Assembly (NCBI GenBank): GCA_028687335.1
Contig: JAQUAI010000010.1
Coordinates: forward strand, 35,994 to 99,993
Length of the DNA: 64,000 nucleotides
Reading direction: 5' to 3'
Source of the DNA: Gallionella sp.
Lineage (GTDB): Bacteria; Pseudomonadota; Gammaproteobacteria; Burkholderiales; Gallionellaceae
The notes below the pieces were generated by a model. That model was not told the DNA's origin and made no database searches. It worked only from the letters and a program-made list of their open reading frames with translations. Below are positions 1 to 9,343 of this stretch, one piece after another. A program made the position numbers and the translations under genes. Each line of letters starts with the position of its first letter. Position 1 is the first letter of the stretch.

Positions 1-68
1 AACCAACAGGCATTGCACCGCTGAGGGAAAATTCAAAGCCTCCAGCGCAACTTGTTACGATTTAAGAA

Positions 69-368
69 TTATTGATTTTTGACTCGATCTACCCAGTAGT
101 CTGGGCAGCGATGTTGGTGGGAAACTGCCAGAATCCAGACTTCCTCCTTCCGCAACGTATATCGCAAGGTGTAGGAAAACCGAGGTATCACGTAACGCCG
201 AACATCTGCCAGTTCAACAGGAAACAACAACGGTGATTTGGCAATAAGAAGGGCCGCCTCCCGTACATCACTTCTGAAACGAGCACCCAACCCTGACTGT
301 TGCCGCTCATACCAATCGCAGGCATCGTTTAATTCGTCTTTGGCCGCTTCGGCAAATCGAATCCGCAT
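69..368 (-). CDS. RelE/ParE-family toxin
   Basis: A 99-residue protein with the RelE/ParE fold pattern: an N-terminal helix rich in acidic and Ala residues with a DWYE motif, a central PLLFP segment, and a basic strand ending in the VSHQHR motif usual near the C-terminus of ParE-like toxins. In the family these proteins are gyrase poisons or ribosome-dependent mRNA nucleases; which applies here cannot be read from the sequence. The ATG lies in a TGATG overlap with the stop of the upstream antitoxin, and a GTG one codon earlier is possible. The coupling says antitoxin is made first. It appears intact, unlike the related module at about 1.1-1.6 kb. Confidence 0.85.
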   Translation of the reverse strand: MRIRFAEAAKDELNDACDWYERQQSGLGARFRSDVREAALLIAKSPLLFPVELADVRRYVIPRFSYTLRYTLRKEEVWILAVSHQHRCPDYWVDRVKNQ

Positions 369-574
369 CACTTCCCGCCAAAGACCTCTTCAAACGGAAC
401 TGTTTTCATGCGCCCCGCATCGCACGCCCGCGCCCTGTGCAACGCCTCTTCCGCCCAGACCTTGTCAATTTCAGGATCAGACTTATCCAGGCTCTGCATG
501 ATTTTTTCTACAACCTCATAGCGCTCTGCCGCTTTTAATTGCAGCGCCATATCAATGATTTCTGTTTTGCCCAT
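368..574 (-). CDS. Addiction-module antitoxin (TIGR02574-like)
   Basis: A 68-residue acidic/helical protein that begins MGKTEIIDMALQL, contains an ERYEVVEKIMQSLD helix and ends with an EEVFGG motif. This matches the small putative addiction-module component family that partners RelE/ParE toxins and is thought to neutralise the toxin by direct binding and to repress the operon. A longer reading frame exists upstream, but the start at 574 is preferred because it has a strong AGGAGG ribosome-binding site seven bases upstream. It is translationally coupled to the toxin by a TGATG junction. Confidence 0.85.
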   Translation of the reverse strand: MGKTEIIDMALQLKAAERYEVVEKIMQSLDKSDPEIDKVWAEEALHRARACDAGRMKTVPFEEVFGGK

Positions 575-691
575 TTTTACCTCCTGTATTGATCTGCATT
601 GCACCAGATATTTCCATTCGGCGCAATTACGATTGCGACCTACGCGGGCTAACAGACTCATGGAGCAAGGTGATTACATGATGGCGTAGCA

Positions 692-943
692 ATGGTGTCA
701 TCACAAGCGCATCAGGTCGGAACTGATCTCGATGAAACCATTTCTCCCACCGATACCAATTTCGCCGACTCAGGCCTGAAAGTGTCCAGCGTGTTACGGC
801 TATCGCGTCTGGCTGTGCTGGATGGATCGCTATTACTTGGCTCTATCGGCACGATTAGCGAAGAACGCCTTTGGAATGTACGGCAGCGGCTCGCAAAATG
901 GATGGCGTCCGAGAGTTCATTTGTCGAACTGCTAGCCGCATAA
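692..943 (+). pseudogene. PemK/MazF-like toxin, C-terminal remnant
   Basis: The readable 83 residues carry the C-terminal half expected of a PemK/MazF-type toxin: an SSQAHQ motif, an acidic linker, then GLKVSSVLRLSRLAVLDGS and a closing SEERLWNVRQRLAKWM helix. The N-terminal half, with the barrel start and the conserved GDIVLV-type strand, is absent upstream. A TGA lies in frame seven codons before the first ATG, and a short stretch in another frame at 660-689 resembles the missing linker. It is therefore judged to be a truncated, probably frameshifted toxin gene without an adjacent cognate antitoxin. The family call is from recalled family patterns. Confidence 0.55.
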
Positions 944-1015
944 CTTGATGCGCGGCTGGCTAAAATAAATGTGCCCCCTTATTGCTCACACCCTTTTCAC
1001 CATTGATCACCAAAA

Positions 1016-1040
1016 TTATTCCGAACCCGCACCACCAGTT
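1016..1040. repeat. Degenerate copy of a GAACCCGCCCCCA repeat
   Basis: This stretch (ttattccgaacccgcaccac...) resembles the better-conserved copies at 13753-13787 and 14512-14545. All three lie beside toxin-antitoxin or DUF4160 genes. No protein is encoded here. Confidence 0.35.
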
Positions 1041-1081
1041 GAATTTAGTTAGACTAACGGCAGCGAGTTCAGGAGAGCACC

Positions 1082-1306
1082 ATGATGAACAGAATCGAAG
1101 TTCCCATTGCCCAGCTTTCATTCACCCAAAAATTGGATTTAATGGAAACGCTTTGGGCAGACATGAGCGGCAACGAAAAAAATCTGGCATCTCCAGACTG
1201 GCATACGGCCATTCTCAATGATCGCGAAGCTGCCTTGGATGCAGGCCAACTGACCGTATCCGACTGGGCAGAAGCCAAAGAAAGAATCAAGAAAAACGTC
1301 GCATGA
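1082..1306 (+). CDS. Addiction-module antitoxin (TIGR02574-like)
   Basis: A 74-residue protein with the PIAQLSFTQKLDLMETLW start typical of the small addiction-module component family, plus the SPDWH and AGQLTVSDW motifs that contact the toxin in relatives. The start has a good AGGAGAG site upstream (ATG at 1082 or 1085). Its ATGA overlaps the start of a RelE/ParE-type toxin reading frame that is broken by a frameshift. The antitoxin itself looks intact, so it may persist as an orphan that could still regulate or neutralise related toxins. Confidence 0.8.
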   Translation: MMNRIEVPIAQLSFTQKLDLMETLWADMSGNEKNLASPDWHTAILNDREAALDAGQLTVSDWAEAKERIKKNVA

Positions 1307-1574
1307 AGATCAAAATCCTCAGCATTGCAGAGGACGATCTCGAACAAGGCCACCGATTCTACGAATCACAAGCAGACGGCCTCGGCATCTACTTTCTGGA
1401 TACGCTCACTTTGACATTGACTCACTGGCCTATTTTGCGGGAATACACCGCGTAGTTCTGGGCTACCACCGCTTACTCTCCAAACGATTTCCATTTGCGG
1501 TTTATTACCGCGTCGAAGACGATGTAGTCACCGTATTCGCCATTCTTGATTGCCGTCGGATCCGAGTTGGGTAA
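1303..1574 (+). pseudogene. RelE/ParE toxin, frameshifted
   Basis: Translation from ATG at 1303 gives MKIKILSIAEDDLEQGHRFY and continues to the FLDTL motif near 1395, then runs into a stop near 1455. From about 1398 onward another frame continues the family pattern: DIDSLAYFAG, HRLLSKRFPFAVYYR and FAILDCRR, ending at 1574. The two halves join into one full-length ParE-like toxin if a single small insertion or deletion around 1395-1402 is corrected. The protein is thus probably not made. It sits in an ATGA overlap with its antitoxin. Confidence 0.8.
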
Positions 1575-1698
1575 GAAAAAAACTATCCCCGTGACGAGTC
1601 ATGCCACGCGATTTTCGCGACGGGAATTTAATCCAACCCGACCCCTTATTGCTATGCCGAGATTGCTGTTTTGCAGTTGCTGTGCGTTCAGATTCAGG

Positions 1699-2934
1699 TT
1701 AGCCATGTCTTACTCCCCCTTTGCAAACGTCAATGTAAAAAAAGTCGAAGCGCTTCGAAAAAAGCTGCTGTTCTTTCCCATACTCCCTGCAGCCATCGGG
1801 CCCAGCCCCTCCCCCCCGTGATTCGATTTTTACCAACTCCCCATTCATCACTTCATAGAAACCGCCGATATGCTGACTATCTGGTTCGCGGCTCTTCCAA
1901 TGCGCGCCCCACTCAAAGCCTTTCCTAGAATATTTTGCAAGGCCGTGGACTTTACGAACCTGCACCAAATCCAGAATGACGGAAGGAACGCCGAATCGTT
2001 TAACCGTGCCATCCAGATACAGCAAGCGCTCGAAGCGCGGAAACAGGCCCTCAATGGGTTGCGTTCCACTCAAATCAATCCAGATTAGATAGGCCTTCTC
2101 GTATGGGAGATACGAAACGTAAGATATTTTCTCTCCCGGATTAAATGGAATATCGATGCGCTTGCCGGAGGGTTGCTCCCAATACACATGGAGCGGCGGC
2201 ATCTCCGCCGGGCCGTCGCGATAAAATCCGGGGCGGCCATACTCGTCCCTGCCAATTTTCAGCTCTGGATAACTGGCGGGTTTCCACGCAAAAATAGTGC
2301 CGTGCTCTACCTTGAGCGGGAATCGCGCCACAAGCTCCGGCCCACCCGGCTCATTTTTCAGGCGCTTCCTTACAGGCACGAGTTGACAAGACTTAGCGTT
2401 CAACTCCTGATCCTGCGGGAAATTTTTTGGGTAGGCTTGCAACGATTCGCCCAGCTTCCCAAAGTACATAGTCCACTCACGGCCCTGTGCGCTCGTAGCG
2501 ATTCTGCCCTCGCTATAGCACATTAGATCGCCTACAACTCCGGTATCCTCGACCTTGCCGGTCAGGGTATCGACCATAACCACTTTCGGCGGAATCTCGC
2601 CAAACTTTGCCTCGAACCCATCGCCCGCATGCATCGCAGCCAAGTATCGATGGTCGTCCATCCATGCAGGTTCGCTTAAAGAATACCCCCGCAAATAAAA
2701 CGTTTTTTTGTAAGTTTTTGTCTTGCCCGAAAACTTGAGCTTCGCCGCAAGTGGGTCAACTGGAATGATCTCGAATGCCGCTGATTGGGCTGGTGCTACG
2801 GCGCTCGATGCAACCGCATTGCTTACCCCAACAACCGCAGGCGCATCCGCCCCAGCATGCACCGACAACATTAACGCGCCCATTGCCAGCAACGCACGCC
2901 ATGCCATGTTGAACCTCATTCTGGTTGTGCTCAT
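1699..2934 (-). CDS. Exported protein of unknown function, 411 aa
   Basis: I do not recognise the family. The N-terminus (basic MSTTRMRFNMAW, hydrophobic ALLAMGALMLSV, then HAGADA) is a convincing Sec signal peptide, so the protein should be periplasmic or exported. The mature part is 380 residues, rich in aromatic, Pro and Lys residues, with an SEPAWMDDHRYLAA segment and paired cysteines near the middle and the C-terminus. There is no membrane segment after the signal. The start has an AAGGAG site and overlaps by ATGA the end of the upstream RTX-like remnant, so the two may be co-transcribed. The 5' part of the gene is rich in GCG/GCC codons. Confidence 0.7.
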   Translation of the reverse strand: MSTTRMRFNMAWRALLAMGALMLSVHAGADAPAVVGVSNAVASSAVAPAQSAAFEIIPVDPLAAKLKFSGKTKTYKKTFYLRGYSLSEPAWMDDHRYLAAMHAGDGFEAKFGEIPPKVVMVDTLTGKVEDTGVVGDLMCYSEGRIATSAQGREWTMYFGKLGESLQAYPKNFPQDQELNAKSCQLVPVRKRLKNEPGGPELVARFPLKVEHGTIFAWKPASYPELKIGRDEYGRPGFYRDGPAEMPPLHVYWEQPSGKRIDIPFNPGEKISYVSYLPYEKAYLIWIDLSGTQPIEGLFPRFERLLYLDGTVKRFGVPSVILDLVQVRKVHGLAKYSRKGFEWGAHWKSREPDSQHIGGFYEVMNGELVKIESRGGGAGPDGCREYGKEQQLFSKRFDFFYIDVCKGGVRHG

Positions 2935-3404
2935 GCTGCTCTCCTTCCCTCACGCACCTCATCGTTCGCAGCAATCCTCTGCCCCTTCCACACCATGCCA
3001 TCGGCAAACACCACCTGCTTGATCATCACCACATCATCGCCCGCTAGCGCTTCAATGATGGTGTTGCCGTTGTTGCCCAGCAGCAGGTCTTTGTCTGCGG
3101 TGCCGCTGACGTTTTCGCCCGAGGGGGCAAAGGGGGCTTTGATGACAATGTCGATACTGCCATCGGCATTGAGTGTTTGTATTTCGTCGCTATAGGCCAA
3201 GGTGACATCAGCCAGGGTAAGGGTGCTGCCGTCTGTTTTACTGATGCTGCCCGTGCTGTGTACGGTGATGTTTTGCAGGGTGAGTTCGACGTGGGCGGTG
3301 GTGCTTTGTCCGGTGGGGGCTTGCAAGCTGTATTCAAACCCCGCTACGCCAAAGTAGTTGGCTTCGGGGGTGTAGTGGATAAGACACTCACCCGCGATAG
3401 ACAT
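2931..3404 (-). pseudogene. RTX/cadherin-like adhesin C-terminal remnant
   Basis: The 157 residues start IHYTPEANYFGVAGFEYSL, a hallmark of tandem cadherin/Ig-like repeats in large RTX adhesins. They continue to GTADKDLLLGNNGNTIIEAL and AGDDVV, a single hemolysin-type calcium-binding nonapeptide region, then KQVVFADG, usual at the end of RTX blocks. Intact members are hundreds to thousands of residues long and have a type I secretion signal. This piece has no signal and no convincing ribosome-binding site, so it is probably the surviving tail of an adhesin cut off at the dapC side. It may still be translated and coupled to the 411-residue exported protein. Confidence 0.6.
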
Positions 3405-3476
3405 GATGTTTTGTTTTGATGGCACTCGCCCGACCTTTATAATGCGCGCTGTTCGACAGCCCGTTGTAAAACCGCA

Positions 3477-4664
3477 ATGAATCCAGACCTGCAAAAACTG
3501 CAACCCTACCCGTTCCAAAAACTTGCCGCATTATTCCGCGAAGTGACACCGAATGCGGCTTTGCGCCCTATCAGTTTGTCGATTGGCGAGCCTAAACATG
3601 CCACGCCGCGCTTCATCAAAGAGGCGCTGATCGCGGGGTTAGACGGCTTGGCGAATTATCCCACAACGCTGGGGAGTGACTCGCTAAGGACGACCATCGC
3701 CGAATGGTTGCAACGCCGCTACGATATTCCCGCGCTGGATATGAAGACGCAGGTGTTGCCGGTGAATGGTAGCCGCGAGGCTTTGTTTGCCTTTGCCCAA
3801 ACGGTGATCGACCCCAGCAAGCCCGACCCAGTGGTCGTCAGCCCGAATCCGTTCTACCAAATTTACGAGGGTGCGGCGCTGTTGGCTGGGGCCACGCCTT
3901 ACTTTCTTAATAATCTGCCGGAAGACGATTACGCGCTGAATTTCGCGCAGCTGCCGGAGGCAGTATGGCAACGCACGCAACTCATTTACGTCTGCTCGCC
4001 CGGTAATCCGACCGGACGAGTGATGCCGCTGGCCGAATGGAAAACGTTGTTTGAGATGAGCGACCGTTATGGCTTCGTAATTGCCTCGGACGAGTGTTAT
4101 TCGGAGATTTATTTCGACACGCCCCCGTTGGGTGCGCTGCAAGCTGCGCAACAATTGGGACGCGGCGACTACAAAAATCTGGTGGTGTTCTCCAGCTTGT
4201 CGAAACGCTCAAATGTGCCGGGCATGCGTTCCGGCTTTGTCGCGGGCGATGCCAAGGTCATTGAAAAATTTACGCTGTATCGCACTTATCACGGCTCGGC
4301 GATGAATCCGGTGATTCAGGCAGCCAGCATTGCGGCATGGAAAGACGAGGCGCACGTTGCCGAAAATCGCCGTCTGTATGCGGAAAAATTCGGCAAGGTG
4401 GTCGAGCTACTCAAGACCGTTTTACCTGTCGCATTGCCCGATGCCAGCTTCTACCTGTGGGTGCGCACGCCCATTGCCGATACGGCCTTCGCGCAACAGC
4501 TCTACCGCGACTATAATGTCACCGTCCTGCCCGGTAGCTATCTGGCGCGCGAAGCGCAAGGTTGCAATCCGGGCAAAGATTTTGTGCGCTTGGCCTTGGT
4601 TGCCGATGTCGCCGAAACCGTGGAAGCCGCACAACGCATCACCCAATTCGTTCAAAAACTCTAA
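3477..4664 (+). CDS. dapC: N-succinyldiaminopimelate aminotransferase
   Basis: A 395-residue class I/II PLP-dependent aminotransferase that makes N-succinyl-L,L-diaminopimelate from the keto acid and glutamate in lysine and peptidoglycan-precursor synthesis. Visible signatures are the N-terminal SIGEPKHATPRFI, the NGSREALF cofactor-phosphate motif, CSPGNPTGRVMP, ASDECYSEIYFD and the Schiff-base lysine in FSSLSKRSNVPGMRSGF. Length and motifs match betaproteobacterial DapC. dapD follows after nine bases, and the next lysine gene, dapE, is three genes downstream, which supports the assignment over a generic aspartate aminotransferase. Confidence 0.93.
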   Translation: MNPDLQKLQPYPFQKLAALFREVTPNAALRPISLSIGEPKHATPRFIKEALIAGLDGLANYPTTLGSDSLRTTIAEWLQRRYDIPALDMKTQVLPVNGSREALFAFAQTVIDPSKPDPVVVSPNPFYQIYEGAALLAGATPYFLNNLPEDDYALNFAQLPEAVWQRTQLIYVCSPGNPTGRVMPLAEWKTLFEMSDRYGFVIASDECYSEIYFDTPPLGALQAAQQLGRGDYKNLVVFSSLSKRSNVPGMRSGFVAGDAKVIEKFTLYRTYHGSAMNPVIQAASIAAWKDEAHVAENRRLYAEKFGKVVELLKTVLPVALPDASFYLWVRTPIADTAFAQQLYRDYNVTVLPGSYLAREAQGCNPGKDFVRLALVADVAETVEAAQRITQFVQKL

Positions 4665-4673
4665 GGAATCATC

Positions 4674-5495
4674 ATGGATCAATTGCAACAAATCATCGAA
4701 ACCGCCTTTGAACGCCGCGCCGAAATCACTCCGCGCAATGCCGATGCCCAGCTCAAAGAAGCTGTCGATGCCGTCATTACCAAGCTAGACAACGGTTCTC
4801 TGCGCGTCGCCGAAAAAATCAACGGCGATTGGGTAACGCACCAGTGGTTGAAAAAAGCCGTGCTGCTTTCTTTCCGTCTGGAAGACAATAATTTCATCAA
4901 GGGCGGCTTCACCAATTACTACGACAAAGTGCCATCCAAGTTTGCCGATTACAACAGCCGCGATTTCCGCGAAGGCGGCTTCCGCGTGGTGCCTCCCGCC
5001 GCTGCGCGTAAGGGCGCGTTTATCGGTAAAAACGTGGTGCTGATGCCTTCTTACGTCAACATTGGCGCGTATGTCGATGAAGGCACCATGGTGGACACTT
5101 GGGCGACTGTGGGTTCCTGCGCACAGATCGGTAAAAACGTTCACCTGAGCGGCGGTGTCGGCATCGGCGGTGTGCTGGAGCCAGTGCAAGCCAACCCCAC
5201 CATCATCGGCGACAACTGTTTTATCGGCGCACGCTCCGAAGTGGTTGAGGGCGTGATCGTTGAAGACGGCGCGGTGATTTCGATGGGGGTATTCATCGGT
5301 CAAAGCACCAAGATTTATGACCGCGAAACTGGCGAAGTCATGTATGGCCGCGTTCCTGCCGGCTCGGTTGTGGTGAGCGGCAGCCTGCCTTCCGCCGACG
5401 GCAAATACAGCTTGTACTGCGCCGTGATCGTGAAGAAAGTGGATGCCAAAACCTTGGGTAAGGTTGGCATCAACGAGCTGCTGCGAGGCATTTAA
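4674..5495 (+). CDS. dapD: Tetrahydrodipicolinate N-succinyltransferase
   Basis: This 273-residue enzyme transfers succinyl from succinyl-CoA to tetrahydrodipicolinate, the committed step of the succinylase branch of lysine synthesis. It has the helical N-terminal domain followed by a left-handed parallel beta-helix built of hexapeptides ([20 protein letters not shown], then [20 protein letters not shown]), the TWATVGS active-site strand, and the C-terminal [14 protein letters not shown]. Length is normal for DapD trimers. It lies directly behind dapC with an AAGGA site nine bases before the ATG. Confidence 0.96.
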   Translation: MDQLQQIIETAFERRAEITPRNADAQLKEAVDAVITKLDNGSLRVAEKINGDWVTHQWLKKAVLLSFRLEDNNFIKGGFTNYYDKVPSKFADYNSRDFREGGFRVVPPAAARKGAFIGKNVVLMPSYVNIGAYVDEGTMVDTWATVGSCAQIGKNVHLSGGVGIGGVLEPVQANPTIIGDNCFIGARSEVVEGVIVEDGAVISMGVFIGQSTKIYDRETGEVMYGRVPAGSVVVSGSLPSADGKYSLYCAVIVKKVDAKTLGKVGINELLRGI

Positions 5496-5579
5496 AACAG
5501 GATCAGGGATCGAGGATTTTGAAACGGCAGCCGCTTCGCGTCTAACTCAATCCTCAATCCCAACTGCTAGGAGCATCAC

Positions 5580-6749
5580 ATGATCATTACGCCGCTGTTG
5601 CAATTAGCCGCCGACAAAGCTGCATCCGACCTATTTTTCTCGGTCGGTGCGCCGGTGAATATCAAGATCGACGGTGTCGCCATGCCGGTGAATGCTCAGA
5701 TTTTGGATAGCGAGCTCATCAAGCGGATCGCGTATGAGTTGATGACTCCGAAACGGATCGCCGAGTTTGAAGCAGAGATGGAGATGAACTTCTCCTTCCG
5801 CGCCGATGGCATTGGCAACTTCCGCGTCAATATTTTCCGCCAGCGCGGCGACATCGCTATCGTGATTCGCCACATCAAGGGCAAGATCGATAAAATCGAA
5901 GACCTGCGCCTGCCCCCCGTGTTGAAAGACCTCATCATGGAAAAGCGCGGCTTGGTGCTGGTGGTCGGCGCGACTGGCTCGGGCAAATCCACCACGCTCG
6001 CCTCAATGATTGAGCATCGCAATACGACTCGCAGCGGCCACATTCTCACCATTGAAGACCCGATTGAATACATTTTCGGGCATGGCAAATCCATCGTGAA
6101 CCAGCGCGAGATCGGTACCGATACGCTGAACTATGAAAACGCGCTCTCCAGCGGTATGCGCGAAGCCCCCGATGTGCTGATGATCGGGGAAGTTCGCGAC
6201 CGCGACACGCTCAGACAAGCTTTGATTTTTGCGCAAACCGGGCACTTGTGCCTGACTACACTGCACGCCAACAACAGCTATCACGCGCTAAACCGCATCG
6301 TAAATTTCTTCCCCTACGATTCGCGTCAAAGCGTGTTGTCAGACCTCTCGATGTGTCTGCGCGCGGTTGTTTCGCAACGTCTGGTACGCAATGCACTCGG
6401 CAAGCAGGTTCCCGCCGTCGAAATTTTGCTGAACACCTCGTTGATCGCCGACCTGATTAAAAACGACGAGATCGAAAAGATTCGCGAAGCCATCGAAAAA
6501 AGCGTATCAGTTGGATCGCAAACCTTCGAGCAGGCACTCTACAAGCTGTTCAAGAAGGGTGAGATCAGCAAAGAAGAAGCCATGCGCAATGCCGACTCAG
6601 CCAGCAATCTCTCCACGCTGATCGACTACTCCGAACGCACCAACACTATGAAAATACCGGCTTTCGGCTCTAATCCGTCCACCACGGAAGCGCCCAAGAC
6701 CCACTCTAGTTTCAGCGGCATCACGCTCAATTTGGATGATCAACAATGA
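5580..6749 (+). CDS. pilU: Type IV pilus twitching ATPase, PilU type
   Basis: A 389-residue member of the PilT/PilU retraction-ATPase family. It has the N-terminal PAS-like domain (ASDLFFSVGAPVNIKIDG), Walker A GATGSGKST at 130-138, an Asp box (EDPIEYIFGH), Walker B region with MIGEVRDRDT and the His box TTLHANNSYHALNRI. The extended, poorly conserved tail after residue 345 fits PilU better than PilT. In the family PilU hexamers assist PilT in pulling pili under load. The start has a TAGGAG site. It is unusual that it sits inside the dap cluster; its stop overlaps the next gene by ATGA. Confidence 0.85.
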   Translation: MIITPLLQLAADKAASDLFFSVGAPVNIKIDGVAMPVNAQILDSELIKRIAYELMTPKRIAEFEAEMEMNFSFRADGIGNFRVNIFRQRGDIAIVIRHIKGKIDKIEDLRLPPVLKDLIMEKRGLVLVVGATGSGKSTTLASMIEHRNTTRSGHILTIEDPIEYIFGHGKSIVNQREIGTDTLNYENALSSGMREAPDVLMIGEVRDRDTLRQALIFAQTGHLCLTTLHANNSYHALNRIVNFFPYDSRQSVLSDLSMCLRAVVSQRLVRNALGKQVPAVEILLNTSLIADLIKNDEIEKIREAIEKSVSVGSQTFEQALYKLFKKGEISKEEAMRNADSASNLSTLIDYSERTNTMKIPAFGSNPSTTEAPKTHSSFSGITLNLDDQQ

Positions 6750-7093
6750 AGTTGTACGGCATCCCCAATTGCGACACGGTAAAAAAAGCCCGCGTCTGGT
6801 TACAAACGCATGGTGTCGAAGTCGAATTCCACGACTTCAAAAAACACGGTGTCAACGAAGCCCTGCTGGCCGGATGGCTCAAGCAAGTCGGCTGGCAAAA
6901 ACTACTGAAAAAAACCGGCCCGACGTGGGGTAAGCTTCCTGCCGAAGTCAAAGCCTCCATTAACGACGATGCCTCCGCGCTTGCGCTGCTGCTGCAATAT
7001 CCCAACATCATCAAACGCCCGGTGTTGGAGCACGACGGCAAAGTGCTGGCGACTGGATTTATTCCAGCCGATTACGAAAACCTGAAACTGTAA
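6746..7093 (+). CDS. ArsC/Spx-like reductase family protein
   Basis: A 115-residue thioredoxin-fold protein of the ArsC/Spx/YffB family. The N-terminal YGIPNCDTVKKARVWL carries the single family cysteine (residue 10), and the HDFKKHGV, GPTWGKLP and KRPVLEHDGKVLATGF segments match the YffB group. These relatives are thought to be glutathione-dependent thiol reductases; true arsenate reduction is unlikely because the second and third ArsC cysteines are missing. It overlaps pilU by four bases and abuts dapE, an arrangement common upstream of dapE in proteobacteria. Confidence 0.85.
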   Translation: MKLYGIPNCDTVKKARVWLQTHGVEVEFHDFKKHGVNEALLAGWLKQVGWQKLLKKTGPTWGKLPAEVKASINDDASALALLLQYPNIIKRPVLEHDGKVLATGFIPADYENLKL

Positions 7094-8245
<1,152 letters not shown>

Positions 8246-8431
8246 ATGTCGCCTTTGTTTATCCTGCTGGTGGTGCTGGCGATTGTATTCGTCATTCATC
8301 TGAGCAGGCGCGACAAGCGGCGGCGGGCAAAAGACAACAACAGCGGGGATAGCGGTGGCAGTTCTGGCAATGAGACACACTGCGGGCACGACAGCAGCTG
8401 TGATGGCGATGGTGGCGGAGGAGGAGACTAA
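8246..8431 (+). CDS. Small membrane protein with Gly/His/Cys tail
   Basis: A 61-residue protein that starts at the base after the dapE stop. Residues 2-20 form one transmembrane helix (LFILLVVLAIVFVIHL), followed by a highly basic stretch (RRDKRRRAK) and a low-complexity tail rich in Gly, Ser, Asp with two His and two Cys (HCGHDSSC). By the positive-inside rule the tail should face the cytoplasm. The HCGH...C cluster could bind a metal, but this is only inference. It is placed tightly between dapE and prmB, so it is probably co-expressed. I do not know a family for it. Confidence 0.6.
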   Translation: MSPLFILLVVLAIVFVIHLSRRDKRRRAKDNNSGDSGGSSGNETHCGHDSSCDGDGGGGGD

Positions 8432-8434
8432 ACG

Positions 8435-9340
8435 ATGGATACCAATTATTTTTCTGAGGCACGCAGCACCCTAAAAACCGTACGCGATTGTTTCCGTTTC
8501 GCGGTGAGCCGCTTTAACGGGGCGGATCTATTCTTCGGACACGGCAGCGCAAGCGCAAGCGACGAAGCTGCTTATCTGATCTTGCACACACTGCATCTGC
8601 CACTAGATCAGATCGAGCCCTTCATGGATGCGCGACTCACCCAGTCCGAGCTGATCGAGATACTGGAACTGGTGCAAAAACGCGTTGATCAACGCATCCC
8701 CATTGCCTATCTGACCAATCAGGCATTGCTTGGCGACTTTTCATTCTTCGTGGATGAACGCGTGATTGTGCCGCGCTCTTTCATCGCCGAATTACTGCGC
8801 GAACGCCTCGCACCGTGGATCGCCGAAGCGGAAGAAATCGGCAGTGTGCTGGACATGTGTACCGGCAGCGGCTGCCTCGCCATTCTCGCCGCGCACGCAT
8901 TCCCCAACGCGCGCGTGGATGCAGTCGACCTTTCGCCCGATGCATTGGATGTCGCTCAATACAACGTCAGCGACTACGAATTGGAAGAGCGTATCGAGCT
9001 AATCGAAAGCAACCTATTCAACAATTTGCAAGGCCGACGCTACGACCTCATCATCAGCAACCCGCCGTATGTCGATGCTCCTTCCGTAGCCGCACTGCCG
9101 CAGGAATATCTGCACGAGCCAGAGCTGGCACTGGGTAGCGGTGAAGACGGATTGGATGCCACACGCAAAATCCTGGCACACGCCGCCGAGCACCTCACCG
9201 AAAACGGCATCCTCATCGTTGAAATCGGCCACAACCGCGACGCGCTCGAAGCCGCCTACCCCAACCTGCCCTTCACGTGGTTGGACGTGAATGCGGGTGA
9301 TGAATACGTCTTCATGCTGCATCGAAACGACTTGCTTTAA
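8435..9340 (+). CDS. prmB: Ribosomal protein uL3 glutamine N5-methyltransferase
   Basis: A 301-residue SAM-dependent methyltransferase that modifies a glutamine of ribosomal protein L3. It has the PrmB-type N-terminal helical domain, PIAYLTNQALLGDFSFFV and ERVIVPRSFIAELL before the Rossmann domain, the SAM loop LDMCTGSGCLAI and the substrate-glutamine-binding ISNPPYVDAPSV. The RSFIAEL form of the linker separates PrmB from the release-factor enzyme PrmC. It is the last of the co-directional housekeeping genes before an inserted restriction-modification pair. Confidence 0.92.
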   Translation: MDTNYFSEARSTLKTVRDCFRFAVSRFNGADLFFGHGSASASDEAAYLILHTLHLPLDQIEPFMDARLTQSELIEILELVQKRVDQRIPIAYLTNQALLGDFSFFVDERVIVPRSFIAELLRERLAPWIAEAEEIGSVLDMCTGSGCLAILAAHAFPNARVDAVDLSPDALDVAQYNVSDYELEERIELIESNLFNNLQGRRYDLIISNPPYVDAPSVAALPQEYLHEPELALGSGEDGLDATRKILAHAAEHLTENGILIVEIGHNRDALEAAYPNLPFTWLDVNAGDEYVFMLHRNDLL

Positions 9341-9343
9341 GCC

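Noticed and set aside
1..68. Gene or tail of a gene at the left edge
   Set aside because: No frame with recognisable sequence is seen in these bases.
6746..7093. True arsenate reductase arsC
   Set aside because: Only the first cysteine is present and the segments match the YffB/Spx-like group; no other ars genes are near.
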